Part shown: in pieces, positions 1 through 10,968 of the stretch
Position numbering within the stretch: position 1 is the first letter of the stretch
How the letters are laid out: each line of letters starts with the position of its first letter
The notes under the pieces: generated by a model
What the model was told of the DNA's origin: nothing
The model's database searches: none
Seen by the model: the letters and a program-made list of their open reading frames with translations, nothing else
Made by a program: the position numbers and the translations under genes
DNA from: Coleophoma eucalyptorum
Lineage: Eukaryota; Ascomycota; Leotiomycetes; Helotiales; Dermateaceae
Direction of reading: 5' to 3'
Length of the DNA: 64,000 bases
Assembly: GCA_026120035.1 (NCBI GenBank)
Contig: JALRME010000006.1
Location: 930,001 to 994,000, forward strand

Positions 1-382
1 TGAGCGACTTTTATCAAAAATGGAAGAAGGTTAAATGTGATCGGACTTTTAATTCTCCGAGGTCTTTTGTCAAGACCAAAGCTCCCAGCGGTCTGGCGGA
101 TTAGATGATCGCATACGGTAGTCTGATCGTGTCTGAACACATCTTCAACAAAGACAACAATAAACACGACTAATCAACGACGCTATAGCACGTGCCGCAA
201 CCATCATTCTCTTTCCAACTCTTGTCTATTCATTTCATTGTGTCTAACCATCGAGGACTTCACCTTTGCGGAAAGTCTACAGCACGTCTATCTACTAAGG
301 GGCCCTCTGCCGGTCGATTTAGGAGAGATCGCGGAGTAAGCACAAGCGGAGGAAGTGGGCCAGATATATCTACACAGCAATC
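1..382. other. 5' flank of ARL1, no gene seen
   Basis: No convincing coding sequence. It is presumably the promoter and leader of the ARL1 gene that starts at 383. An open frame on the + strand from 192 runs into the first ARL1 exon in another frame and resembles no family I know. A CACGTG hexamer lies near 189. Confidence 0.5.
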
Positions 383-1186
383 ATGGGCGCGAGTGTTTCG
401 TGGTTGTCGGGGATGCTATGGGCGAAGAAGGAGATTCGAATACTGATATTGGGATTGGTAATTACATAATCCCTTGCACTTCTGCCGCCAGAGTTGAATT
501 GTAACTTGGTAGCTGACTATTGGATAGGACAACGCTGGAAAGACTACCCTGCTGTACAGATTAAAGGTTCGTAAATCCATATGCCTTCCAAAGCCGGCAG
601 AAGACTTAGCTGACGTATTTGGTAGATCGGAGAGGTTGTCACCACGATACCAACAATAGGATTTAATGTTGAGTCCGTAACATACAAGAATCTAAATTTC
701 AACGTCTGGGTACGTTCACTCTCTCCCCTACCTCTTTTTTTCTCGATACCTAACACCTTGTGCCTAGGATCTCGGAGGACAGACGAGTATAAGGCCTTAC
801 TGGCGCTGCTACTACGCCAACACCGCCGCAGTGATCTTCGTTATCGACTCTACAGATATTGACCGACTTGGCACAGCATCCGAAGAATTAGCAGCAATGT
901 TGAATGAGGACGAGCTCAAGGACGCTGCACTGCTGGTATTTGCGAATAAACAAGATCAACCAGGCGCGAAAGGCGCAGGCGAGATTAGTGAGGCGTTGAG
1001 GCTGGGAGAGTTGCGGGATCGAAATTGGAGTATTGTTGCTTGTAGTGCCGTGGATGGTAGTGGTGTTGACGAGGGAATGGACTGGCTCGTGGTATGCTTT
1101 CAATTCCTTTCTCTTATTTTATCCTCTGTCTTGCCTTGAAGCACTGCTGACATAAAGATTAGCAAACAGTACAACAGGAATCATGA
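383..1186 (+). CDS. ARL1: ARF-like small GTPase ARL1
   Basis: Five exons (383-457, 528-566, 626-709, 768-1091, 1163-1186) give 181 residues, the usual ARL1 length. The protein starts MGAS, so Gly2 is available for N-myristoylation. All GTPase motifs are present: P-loop GLDNAGKT, assembled across the first intron; switch I with PTIGFN; WDLGGQ, assembled across the third intron; NKQD; and CSAVDG. The C-terminus reads DWLVQTVQQES after a tiny last exon. In fungi and animals ARL1 acts at the trans-Golgi, recruiting GRIP-domain golgins and Arf exchange factors. Every junction is GT-AG and keeps frame. Assignment to ARL1 and not ARF1 rests on the [16 protein letters not shown] stretch and the WLV ending. 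The family is certain and the exact orthologue very likely. Confidence 0.95.
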
Positions 1187-4100
1187 TTCGACGCAGTCAG
1201 ACACGATCAGGGGGTAGCACGAAGGCGGTTTGAAAGAGTTGGGATTCTTTGTACCATCAATACTGGATACCAGGACAGACCACGACGTAGAAAGCGATAC
1301 CGACTGTAATTCATATGGGAAAGGGAATGACAATAAACATGGCAAGAAAGGACATTTGAAAAGAGCACTCTGGAACTGTCTCTTCCGAGCGGAGTTGCAT
1401 CGCATCTTGGGCGAACGGAGGTATGAGTCTATACATGGGCCACATTCATTCTGGCGCTCACAGCAGCCACCAGGATGGTGGAAGCGAGGCCAATTTGGGC
1501 ATTTGCATGAGCGAAGTTTGAGCTCGGTGTTTGGTGTAGTTGGCTTGTAATCCTCTCCCACTTCGTGTGCTTCTTTCTGGTATGTGTGTAGGCATGGGAC
1601 ATGTATTCTGAAGCGGATATTGTTGCTTTTGTACTAGACTTGCCTACCTGCCTGTCGAGCCGTAGTACATACAAGTCATTAGGACTCTCCATCACCCTCG
1701 CTCAGTTTTGCCTCTCGTTATTGCTATTCGTTTATCCATAGGGTATATAATATTGTGTAGTTTTGATGCGAAAGCGAACAGTCCCTTCTCATGATGCCTT
1801 TCAGCCTTTGACTCGGAAGTTTTCATTTCACTACTGTCATATTGTGGGGCATATTTATGCGTCTTTGATCTAGAGTATATGATTTAGGATAGAGATACAA
1901 CATAGGGATACCCTCTTGTATCACCTAGCTTGTCGGCCGTGTTTGTAAGAGGATTTGAGGAATACAGGACCAGGGTGCTACACATCATGTCTTGAAATAG
2001 TGTAACAGACTTTAAGATGGAATAATAGATACTGTATCAAAAAACAGGTGGGTTTCCTGTCACAGACTGGGGCTCTAGCTGAGGACCCTGGATATCTTAG
2101 ATATTGATAACCACATTCCAGCCAGCATTGACGCTTGATTCGTGGTGCCTTTTTTTCTGGACACAGTGCTCGATCATCATGTCTGTATTTCTAGGCAGCA
2201 TATCAGGTGCTTGGAACTAGGTTGCAGGGGAAAGCCTTTGTGGCGAAGACAACATCGGTCCAGGTACAACTCTCCCTTGCTCACCATCTTCAGGCACACA
2301 TGTAGGTAAGAATGGTGTGGATATCTGTCATGATGCTCATAGCGGGAGACCATGCGGGATCTCGCGAGCTATATGATTAAGCAACTTTTTGATGATAAAT
2401 GAGAACTGGCCAGGTTACGGCGTTGCTTTGAATAACAAACAATACAGTACGAGTGTGTTCTATGTCTCTTGACAATTCTGACTCGCCTAAGTCTTCGTGA
2501 TAGGCTGGTACTGGGTATCGATTTATTTATCTACCCTTGCTACAAGCATAAGAAAGAAAAGATATAAAGAAGGACGACCATTGAAAGGCGACCCTCGGTT
2601 GGCTTGAGGTTTGGAGAGGGGGGGGGGTATTTGAGGAACTGGGTTGTAGAAATGATGCTAGAAGCTTGCAGAAGTATGTATGCATATGCAAATGTGATTA
2701 CAGAGATAGGAACGTGCCAGCCGTCTCGCTGGTTGATAATAGCAAGACGATCAGTGGTTGGTTTAGGATGAAGACATGCTTAACACAGGGTACGTATCTT
2801 CGCCCAAGCAGGGGAACTGACTGGGAACTTCGGGATACAATATAGTATGTCATTGTGACGTCTTTGAAGTTTACAAACTCCGAGACAGACAGGTGGTTGC
2901 TGAAACAGGCTCCAGGCCATTTGACGAAGAATCCTCAAGTATCATACAGTATCATAATGTTGTATCATGATGTTGTATATGGTAGTGTTGGAGATCTGGA
3001 CCGGACAGAGCTCCGATGCCCGCCAAGATTTCTCATGAGCATCAGATCGGATGGCAGGTTAGCATGTGTATCGAAGCATTAATGCGACATGCAGATGCAC
3101 ACATGTCAATAGCCATCGACGGTATAGGAGTACTGTACTATTGGTACAGAGTATTCTAGAAACGGGAAACGGTCCACATTTCATATTTCACAAATCAGCC
3201 GTTGATGATTCCCTAAGCAACAATTGCAGATGACGATGCGGCTGTTGCTGGTTGGACTGACCTTCGACCAGCCAGCGATCGGCCACCACCTCTCCCCACA
3301 ACTGAATGCGAAAACCACCCCTGGTCCATTACGCACGGGCAAGGATGGGAGCTCCTCGCTTGGGAACATTGTCGTCATAAGTTGTGGTCATCACAATTCA
3401 TCCACGGTATCTGGCCATCGGTTTTGAGGCCGCAGCGCAAAATCTGAGGCCGGAATTTGTGATTGAATGGGTTAGGTGAGAAGATCTGGGTTTGATACAG
3501 TGCTTGGTTAGAAATAATCAACACGTCAGACTGGCATCGTCGCGGATCGAATGGTGTTAGGGCAGCACGAGTTCAAACCCCTTGTGGCCAGTAAGAATAG
3601 TGGCGAGAGACTGCCGACGGCTTGTACAATACAACACAGCAAGTACCGCGAGTCGTGGTGAAGATTCACTCGATGTCATCACGACCTTCCAGATAACCAA
3701 GCTATCTGTTATATACAAAGCCTCATCAATCCAAAACCAAAAAACATCCAAATGAGGACACAGACTGTTGTAAAAAGACCATCTTAGAAAGGGAAGGAAA
3801 CCAAGAGCGGCTGCTGGTTCCAGTACCCTAAGTGGTATGCGATTCCGGGCAAGGCAATCTATCGCACCATACTCGAGTAGAAAGACGCTAGAACGAAGGA
3901 ACAGCTTCGGCGATAATTCGCAAAGTACTCGAATAGACACCGAATCCAATTAGGCATGGACTATAGCATTTAACTCCAGCTGATAAACCATGCTAACGGT
4001 CATCTGCGTCGAAATTCATCATACTGGTCTCGACCGTTCGCCTTGGTAATGGGGGTGAGCTTGGAAAGATGTCGCTTGTGATTGGCTTATAGCTCCCCGC

Positions 4101-4320
4101 TCGCCACAACCCCCCGCTATTTTGTTTCCGTGCAGAAAGTACTTAATAGCTTGATTCCCCTTCTCCATACCCAATTCCTTTTTCCTGCATTGTATAGATA
4201 TCTGTTGACTCAGCATATCCAAAAACCTTTTAAGGCTTTACTCTTGCACAGTGAAGCTACTGTCTGACACCCAAAATACCTCACGAACTCAATCCCAACT
4301 CATCCCACTAATCCGCCATC
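1187..4320. other. 3.1 kb gap between ARL1 and catalase
   Basis: Nothing here can be supported as a gene. The first few hundred bases are probably ARL1 3' UTR and the last few hundred the catalase promoter. Short open frames around 1230-1550, 2855-3082 and 3557-3949 lack family motifs and often lack an ATG. A run of ten G lies at 2618-2627. A single CCCCT stress-element-like pentamer lies at 4157-4161, about 160 bp before the catalase start; a 5-mer alone is weak evidence. Confidence 0.5.
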
Positions 4321-5907
4321 ATGGTTTCCGACGACAAGCCTGCGTCTACCTTCAAGTACGCCGAGCAGCCTGTCTACACCACCTCCAATGGCTGCCCCGT
4401 CGAGAACGCAGAGGAGTTCCAACGCATTGGAAGCAATGGACCGCTTTTGCTCCAAGATTTCCACTTGATCGACCTACTAGCTCACTTTGATCGCGAGCGT
4501 ATTCCTGAGCGGGTTGTACACGCAAAGGGTGCCGGAGCTTATGGAGAGTTTGAGGTTACTCATGACAGTAGGTCAATTTGGCACGGAATCTGCAAGAAAT
4601 GGTGCTAACTTTTGTCTTCTCTAGTTACCGATATCTGCTCCGTTGACATGTTGAAGGAGGTTGGAAAGAAGACCCCAGCTGTGGTTCGATTCTCAACTGT
4701 TGGAGGCGAGAAGGGCTCTCCAGATACTGCACGCGACCCAAGAGGTTTCTCTGTCAAATTCTATACGGACGAGGGTAACTGGGACTGGGTTTACAACAAC
4801 ACGCCCGTCTTCTTCCTCCGCGATCCAACAAAGTTCCCTCTCTTTATCCACACACAAAAGCGAAACCCGCAAACTAACCTTAAGGATGCTACAATGTTCT
4901 GGGATTATCTCTCTACACATCAAGAAGCTATTCACCAAGTTATGCATCTTTTCAGCGACCGTGGAACTCCATACTCATATAGACACATGAACGGATATTC
5001 TGGACACACCCACAAGTTTGTCAAGCCAGATGGAACCTTCAACTACGTTCAAATCCACCTTAAGACCGATCAAGGCTCCAAGACATTCACCAATGAAGAA
5101 GCCGGCAAACTGGCTGGCGAGAACCCAGACTGGAACACCCAAGATTTGTTTGAGGCCATCCAAAATGGCGATTATCCATCATGGACCGTCTACGTCCAAG
5201 TTCTCTCGCCCGAGCAGGCTGAGAAGTTCCGCTGGAACATTTTTGACCTTACCAAGGTCTGGCCACAAAAGGAGGTTCCTCTCCGACCTTTCGGAAAGCT
5301 CACCCTCAACAAGAACGTTGAAAACTACTTCGCCGAAATCGAGCAGGTCGCTTTTGCTCCATCTCACTTAGTTCCAGGTGTCGAGCCATCTGCTGACCCT
5401 GTTCTCCAATCTCGTCTCTTCTCTTACCCAGATACCCACCGTCACCGTCTCGGTGTCAACTATCAACAAATTCCAGTCAACGCTCCCCTCCGCGCTTTCA
5501 ACCCATTCCAGCGTGATGGTTTGATGGCTGTCAACGGAAACTACGGCGCGAACCCCAACTATCCATCATCATACCGTAAACTTACGTACAAGCCAACCAA
5601 GGCTACCAACCAACATGAGAAGTGGGCTGGTGCTGCTATCTCTTACCTGTCCGAGGTTACCGATGAGGACTTCGTGCAAGCCAATGGTCTGTGGGAGGTC
5701 CTTGGTAGACAACCAGGACAACAAGAGAATTATATTAACAACGTCGCTGGCCACCTGAGCGCCGCTAAGGAAGATACCCGTAGGCGAACATACGCTATGT
5801 TCAAGAGAGTCAACATGACCCTTGGAACCAGAATCGAAGAGGAGACTGAGAAGTTGGCACCTGCGCCAAAGAGCACAGCTGCTGGATCTGCTACTTCTCG
5901 TCTATAA
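4321..5907 (+). CDS. Small-subunit catalase with a C-terminal PTS1-like SRL
   Basis: Two exons (4321-4567, 4625-5907; intron 57 nt) encode 509 residues, normal for clade 3 monofunctional haem catalases. Catalytic His67 lies in [19 protein letters not shown], which is completed across the intron. The distal Asn is about Asn140 in VYNNTPVFF, and the haem-ligand Tyr350 lies in [12 protein letters not shown]. The reaction is 2 H2O2 to 2 H2O plus O2. The final tripeptide SRL matches a type 1 peroxisomal targeting signal, so peroxisomal location is likely. It has no secretion signal, unlike large-subunit fungal catalases. The start is the first ATG of the frame, in ATCATGG context. The catalase call is very secure; organelle location is inference from the tail. 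Confidence 0.97.
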
Positions 5908-6488
5908 GTGTATGACAATAGACTACAAAGTTTGATTTGGGATGGGAAAAGCAAGAAGAGAAGAACATATTGATTCTTATATATTGCAACGACTGAAATG
6001 ACCACTTGTTTTATTTTTCGGGACTGGGCAGGTTGAGACACCTTGTTGATTCACCTGAAAGACGGATATATAGTTTTTAAGTTAATCTGGATTCAATTAA
6101 ATCCTCATTCGTCCAAAGCTAGTGGTGCCTCTTGTCTAGGGCATGCGATGTTTCAATCACCTTGCCCATCATGCCTCGCGTGACTTACTCTCAAGATACG
6201 ATATGGAACAATACATCATTTACTTCACAGGCTATTATATTATGTCTCTTGTTATATGTTTTTCTATTATTAATCTCCGCCCCCCTACAGTAATGCCGGT
6301 CAGTCACGATGGTTGCGGTCGGGTAACCAAGTCGTGAGCGACACAAAAGTTAGAATACTTCGAAATGCAAAAAGCTAAGGGCTGTGAAAAATGACCAAAA
6401 GCATAGATAACCTAGTGCTGAAGAGAAACAAGAGGCGCATCATGTCTTCCGCACCTCCATCTACTGACTTGCATCGGAGCCCTCTCCG
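5908..6488. other. Convergent 3' gap
   Basis: The gap lies between the ends of the catalase (+) and the membrane protein (-). It is probably two 3' UTRs; an AT-rich patch with TATATAG near 6069 is seen, but no coding signal. Confidence 0.5.
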
Positions 6489-8018
6489 CTATCCGCTGTC
6501 TTGAAAGCCTGGAAGCCATCCGCCTCCTAAACTCTCTTTAACGTCCTCGATCCCTGCTCGCCTCTCCCCCGACTCAGATCCAAACTCACGCTCAGAATCG
6601 CCCCCATAATCTGCTGCGCGGAATCCTCCCCCGCTATCTTCCTGGCTGTAGACGCTCGAACTCCTCCATTCTCTTTCCCAGTCTTTCTCTCCCTCGTCCC
6701 TTTCTTTAGTTTCATCCTCGTACCCAACGCATTCTACACCGTTCTTGAGAATCTGTGCCAGCTCCGCAATGGAGAAGAACGGATTCTGCGCTGGGGTTTG
6801 CGGGGCGGGACTTTCGAGAATGGCGAGGGTTGGCGTGTCGCGCTGTCGTGGGGAGAGTGGGCGTGAAGGGGAGTGGGTGTGCGGAGAAGAAGAGAAAGAA
6901 GCGAGGGAGAGAGTTGGAGGTGAGTGGACTTTCTGGATTCGTAGTGGTGAGGGTGTTAGATGTGCGGAATTGCGGTAGAGATCTGAAAGTGTGAGGTTGA
7001 CCTCACTTGCTGAGAAGGGGTGGGAGATAGTTGATGTTGTGGTTGATGTGGTCGTGGTGGATGTGATGGAGTGAGTTTTAGCAGCTGGGAGAACTTCATG
7101 CTGTGGATTAGGGGTTTGTGCTTGTTCTTCCTGTTCTTCTTGATGCAGTCTTTCAGTGAGTGGTATAATTCGAGGTTGTGTTTGTTGTGGAGAGGTTCTC
7201 AATTCTCGAGCTTGATGGCTGTCCGTGAAGGGATTGGAGCTTCGATTTCGAACACAACCAGACCCGACTTCCTCTGGATCCTGCACAGGATAGATCGCCA
7301 TTGAGCCACTTCTGCCGTGACTATCTTCTCCACTGGCCTTCCGTAAAAACTCCGAAACCGTACTCCCTGCGCCCGTGATTCTCACATTTTCTGATCTCTC
7401 GTCAACAAGCTCAGGAGCAGTGGGCACAGCCGTAAGACCCGCTTCTTGGCCGTTCCAGCCGTCATGACCTGGGAAATACACGTGTCTAGGCCTCGCGACC
7501 TCCATCTCAGTTTCTTGTCCAGCGGCCCAAAGCGAGGTACGAGCTGCTCTTAGGTATGCCTCCGGAGACGACAGCGAAGAGGATGCCGAGGTCTTCTTGC
7601 TGTCCTTGCGTTGGATTTTGGGGTTTAGACTTCGGCTGTGAATGTGTGAGAGCGAGAAGCCTGTGAGACGCAATCGATGGCGTCTGTGATCGCGGAGCCA
7701 GAGAACAAAGATGCCCAGGATAACGAGGAGTGAGAAAGCTGTTCCTAGTGCGATGGCGAGGATGTTGTATTGAGACACCGGTGTTACTTTCGTTGAAGGT
7801 GAAGCAGCTGAAGAACTTGACGGAGTCGATGAAGTCGTGATTCTACTTTTTGGAGACGTTATTGTGCTCGTAATGAAAATCGTGGGAGTGGTTATAAGCG
7901 TAGTGCTAAGAAAAGTTGTTACGCATGATGTGCATGTGGAGCTGGTCGATGTGGAAGGTATACCGGTTGGAGCCAGCGTGTTGCTTAAGAGGGATATGAT
8001 ATTGATTGATTGCGACAT
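6489..8018 (-). CDS. Single-pass Ser/Thr-rich membrane protein, unknown function
   Basis: One uninterrupted frame of 509 codons starting at an ATG. Residues about 15-80 are very rich in Ser/Thr, as in an O-mannosylated extracellular stalk, with a Cys pair in STCTSC. One hydrophobic segment follows at about 84-108 (ILAIALGTAFSLLVILGIFV), then a basic stop-transfer patch RDHRRHR and a roughly 390-residue tail. The tail is low in complexity, rich in Ser, Pro, Glu and Thr, and probably disordered and cytosolic. The layout resembles fungal Mid2/Wsc-type wall sensors, but there is no clear cleavable signal peptide, WSC domain or other named domain, so function is unassigned. A gene is likely because 1.5 kb stays open and the membrane topology is coherent, although low-complexity frames can mislead. 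Confidence 0.7.
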   Translation of the reverse strand: MSQSINIISLLSNTLAPTGIPSTSTSSTCTSCVTTFLSTTLITTPTIFITSTITSPKSRITTSSTPSSSSAASPSTKVTPVSQYNILAIALGTAFSLLVILGIFVLWLRDHRRHRLRLTGFSLSHIHSRSLNPKIQRKDSKKTSASSSLSSPEAYLRAARTSLWAAGQETEMEVARPRHVYFPGHDGWNGQEAGLTAVPTAPELVDERSENVRITGAGSTVSEFLRKASGEDSHGRSGSMAIYPVQDPEEVGSGCVRNRSSNPFTDSHQARELRTSPQQTQPRIIPLTERLHQEEQEEQAQTPNPQHEVLPAAKTHSITSTTTTSTTTSTISHPFSASEVNLTLSDLYRNSAHLTPSPLRIQKVHSPPTLSLASFSSSPHTHSPSRPLSPRQRDTPTLAILESPAPQTPAQNPFFSIAELAQILKNGVECVGYEDETKERDEGEKDWEREWRSSSVYSQEDSGGGFRAADYGGDSEREFGSESGERRAGIEDVKESLGGGWLPGFQDSG

Positions 8019-9151
8019 CTGCGAGGTTGATCCTATACCTGGACTGAGGATGTAAGTGTTGGTATTGCAAAGTTTTTGAATAGAGATTCAGAATGGTTAT
8101 CACTGAAGCTGTTTATGTTGAAGTTGAGGTTTCTAAGGCTATAGTGAAGAGACTAAGCCTGTGTATTCCTTCTTGTTATGGCCTAATGAATGACTGTTAT
8201 ATACGGGCGGTTTTGGCATCAGGTAAGCGCTGAATGGTCTAGATTTAATAATAGCAGAGATATCGTAAAGGTCAAGTGCTTGGGTTGCAAATCGCAAGTC
8301 TTGTTATTGGCTTTGGACGCAAGGCACAGGCCGAATTACTCGCGAACTTCAGAACAATCTAATGTTGCAAGAAAGGCCTAAAGCTAGGCCTACTTACACT
8401 CAAGAAGAGCTATATGGCTAAGTGAGTGGATGATACGCAACTGAATGACGTTCCATTAACGTAGGGGGAATTTGTGATGGCAAGTTGGGAAATAGCTAGA
8501 GATCTATAACCGAGGACAACCTAAATACCAAGACCTAAATCTATGTTGATGCGGGATATTCAAAAGAAGAGAAAAGACCACAAGCATCGGAATGTGCCTA
8601 TTCTTAGTTATGATAATTTCGAGAGATCAACTAAAGCTGGAACTTATAACAAGACAACTAAGCAAGTTGCTCCTTCACAGTGACTTTGTCCCTAAGAATA
8701 CAAAAATTTACCTGGGAAGCTCGTTATCCAAAAATAATCTCAAACGCTAAAGTCAAGAGGTCACATTGGGAGAAAAACTCCCAGTTACTCAAGTTCGTCA
8801 CCTAGTAACTAAGCGACAACACCCACATCCAATGCCAGGATAAGCGATTGACGACGCATATAAACGCAACCGACGACGGGTAGTGACGCGCGTTTAGAGA
8901 GCGATATGCAACAAAGAATGGTGCATGCGGTTGCTGAAGAAAAGACTATGGATAGAAGAGTATCTTCGTGGAAATTTGTGAACAAGGGGGCAGGGGGAGA
9001 GGATCTGTACTTACCCCTTGCTGGGAGTGGTGGTACGGGTTGTCTTAGATCTTGGATCCTGGGAAGGGCACTTGCGACATGCGCGACGGACTGATAATTG
9101 TATACTTTTCGCAGCGGCTTTCATATCTTACATCGCATGCCAGGAGGTAAT
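8019..9151. other. 1.1 kb gap upstream of the membrane protein
   Basis: This lies 5' of the gene ending at 8018 and 3' of NDUFAF7, both on the minus strand. No conserved coding segment was recognised. Frames around 8906-9433 overlap the end of NDUFAF7 on the opposite strand and look like shadows. Confidence 0.5.
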
Positions 9152-10799
9152 TCAAGCAGCTACGTCCCCACCGAATCCCACAGGCCGTCTCTGCCCACCA
9201 CACTCGGGCACAATAGCCATGGCTTTATACACCTTTCCCATACCACTGCCACTCCTATCCACCAACCTTTTCCAGGAACTTTCAACCCGTTTCCTCTTCT
9301 CTCCATCATTTCCGAGAGCCTTGATAAGCATCTCAGCTCTTTCTTTAATCCCCATGCCAAGCAAAAAAGTTCCCTGTTCAACAGGTCCATGAACCTCAAC
9401 TCCTGGGGAAGCCTTCAATGCAGCTTCCGCTAGAGCAATAAAATCTACATCGGCTGACAAATCTACCAGTCCCGGCGAGCTGAGAGGCGAGACTCGCTTG
9501 TGCTCTCGAATTCCGCGGAGGGAATTTATGGGGATGGTGTCTGATGGGCCATAATCGAGGATAATGGCTGCACCAGATGGGGAGGGTTTTGGCTGTTGTG
9601 ACGACCCACCTACTCGTCGTGCTAGCTCTTCTGCATATGCGTGAGACTCCGGTGAGATTTCTATCAAGGAGCCTGGTTGGCCTTTCAAAGCTTGATAACG
9701 TGGTGAGACCTCTGGAAGGTAGAGACTATGCGGTGTCGAAGCCCTAGAGAGAGTGAGTTGAAACTCCGGGACTTCATTTGCTGCTTGCTGTGATTTTGGT
9801 GTGTGAAGAGTGGTGTGTGTTGCATCTGGAGGTGTGGGCGAGACGACCATTTCGCGCCATTGGGGTTCTTTAGCTTGGCGGCTTTTTGCGACTTCTGGTG
9901 CAAGCTGATGCTCTCCTGTAGGTGTTTTAATGGTTTCTGGCCCTGATTCTGCAGGTGCAATTGATTGAAATGCATGAATAGGGAGGGCATCAAAAAATTC
10001 ATGAGCAACCATAAATGGTGTTTTCTCAGGACCTGCTCGTGTTAGAGTAGAACCTTTGTGGAACCGGGGAACATTACCTGATGGTACGAAGCGTATATTC
10101 TCAGTCCAGATGATAGGAAGATTCGCATATTTGCTCGTACTTTGGAAGCCAATCGACGTTTCAATCATGGGTGCATCTCCACACAGAAGCTGCTTCTGAG
10201 CTTCCCTCAGTGAGGGACTTGCTTCGACCAGATATACAGCCTCAATACTGGAGGCCATGGGTTTAAAGTTCCGAATCGTCTAGAATCATCTAAGTAGAGA
10301 TCATATCATTCGTAGCGATTTCAACTCACCCGTAGCATGTCATCCATCAATGTCCCTCTTCCTGGTCCGATCTCTACAAGCTCAACGCCTTTGCTCTTTT
10401 TGCCTTGTGCCATCCATTCCGCAACAAACCATATTCCAATGAGCTCGCCAAATATTTGTGATATTTCCGGGGATGTAATGAAATCTCCCTTTTGCCCAAA
10501 CTGATCCCGGCCTTCCTGGCTCGACATATAATATCCTCCTAGGTCAGAGGTGAGGCACATCCGCATGAAAGAAGCCAATGGTATGGGACCGGTAGCCTGA
10601 GTCTTTATTAGCTCCTGATAATAGATTGAACATGATGGAAATTTACTGTGATAGCTTCAGAGAGCTGTTTTGCTAAGGGCGTTGACCATTGCCTGGTCTC
10701 TGTGGAGGACCATCTGGCAGCGAAGCATGGCGATGCGTATCTGTGTCGCGCAGCGCTGCGCAAGGAATTGCGCACCGTAGGTGATATTAAGGACCTCAT
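9152..10799 (-). CDS. NDUFAF7: NDUFAF7/MidA-family mitochondrial protein arginine methyltransferase
   Basis: Three exons (10799-10647, 10596-10330, 10279-9152) give 515 residues. The first true ATG of the frame is 10799; five codons farther upstream start only with TTG. The N-terminus is rich in Arg and Ser without acids, as in a mitochondrial presequence. Family motifs follow: [18 protein letters not shown], then the SAM-binding [16 protein letters not shown], with the second intron just after it. NDUFAF7 enzymes dimethylate an arginine of the 49 kDa subunit (NDUFS2) during complex I assembly. The middle, about residues 240-330, is longer and less conserved than in animal proteins. It diverges from the CDK11 gene, with about 170 bp between the start codons. 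Confidence 0.9.
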
Positions 10800-10968
10800 A
10801 CCGGTCAATTCCAAATGCTACCTGGACATTTCACGTATATGTCTGGTTCGTTGACGCGGTTGATGCTATGACGCGGTTGACCTCGAAATTTATTTCTCGG
10901 GGGTTCTTGTAGCGACCTCAACCCCAAACCTTCCATCACGCGCGCAGCCGATCACCGCTTCAAGCACA

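Noticed and set aside
1230..1550. 106-codon frame downstream of ARL1
   Set aside because: Begins with TTG, has no motifs, and is likely ARL1 3' UTR.
3500..3590. Possible tRNA (GTTCAAACC plus an upstream TGGTTAG)
   Set aside because: The T stem does not pair, the spacing is wrong and no acceptor stem closes.
10800..10814. Five-codon longer start for NDUFAF7
   Set aside because: That frame begins with TTG; the first ATG is at 10799 and gives a good mitochondrial-type N-terminus.
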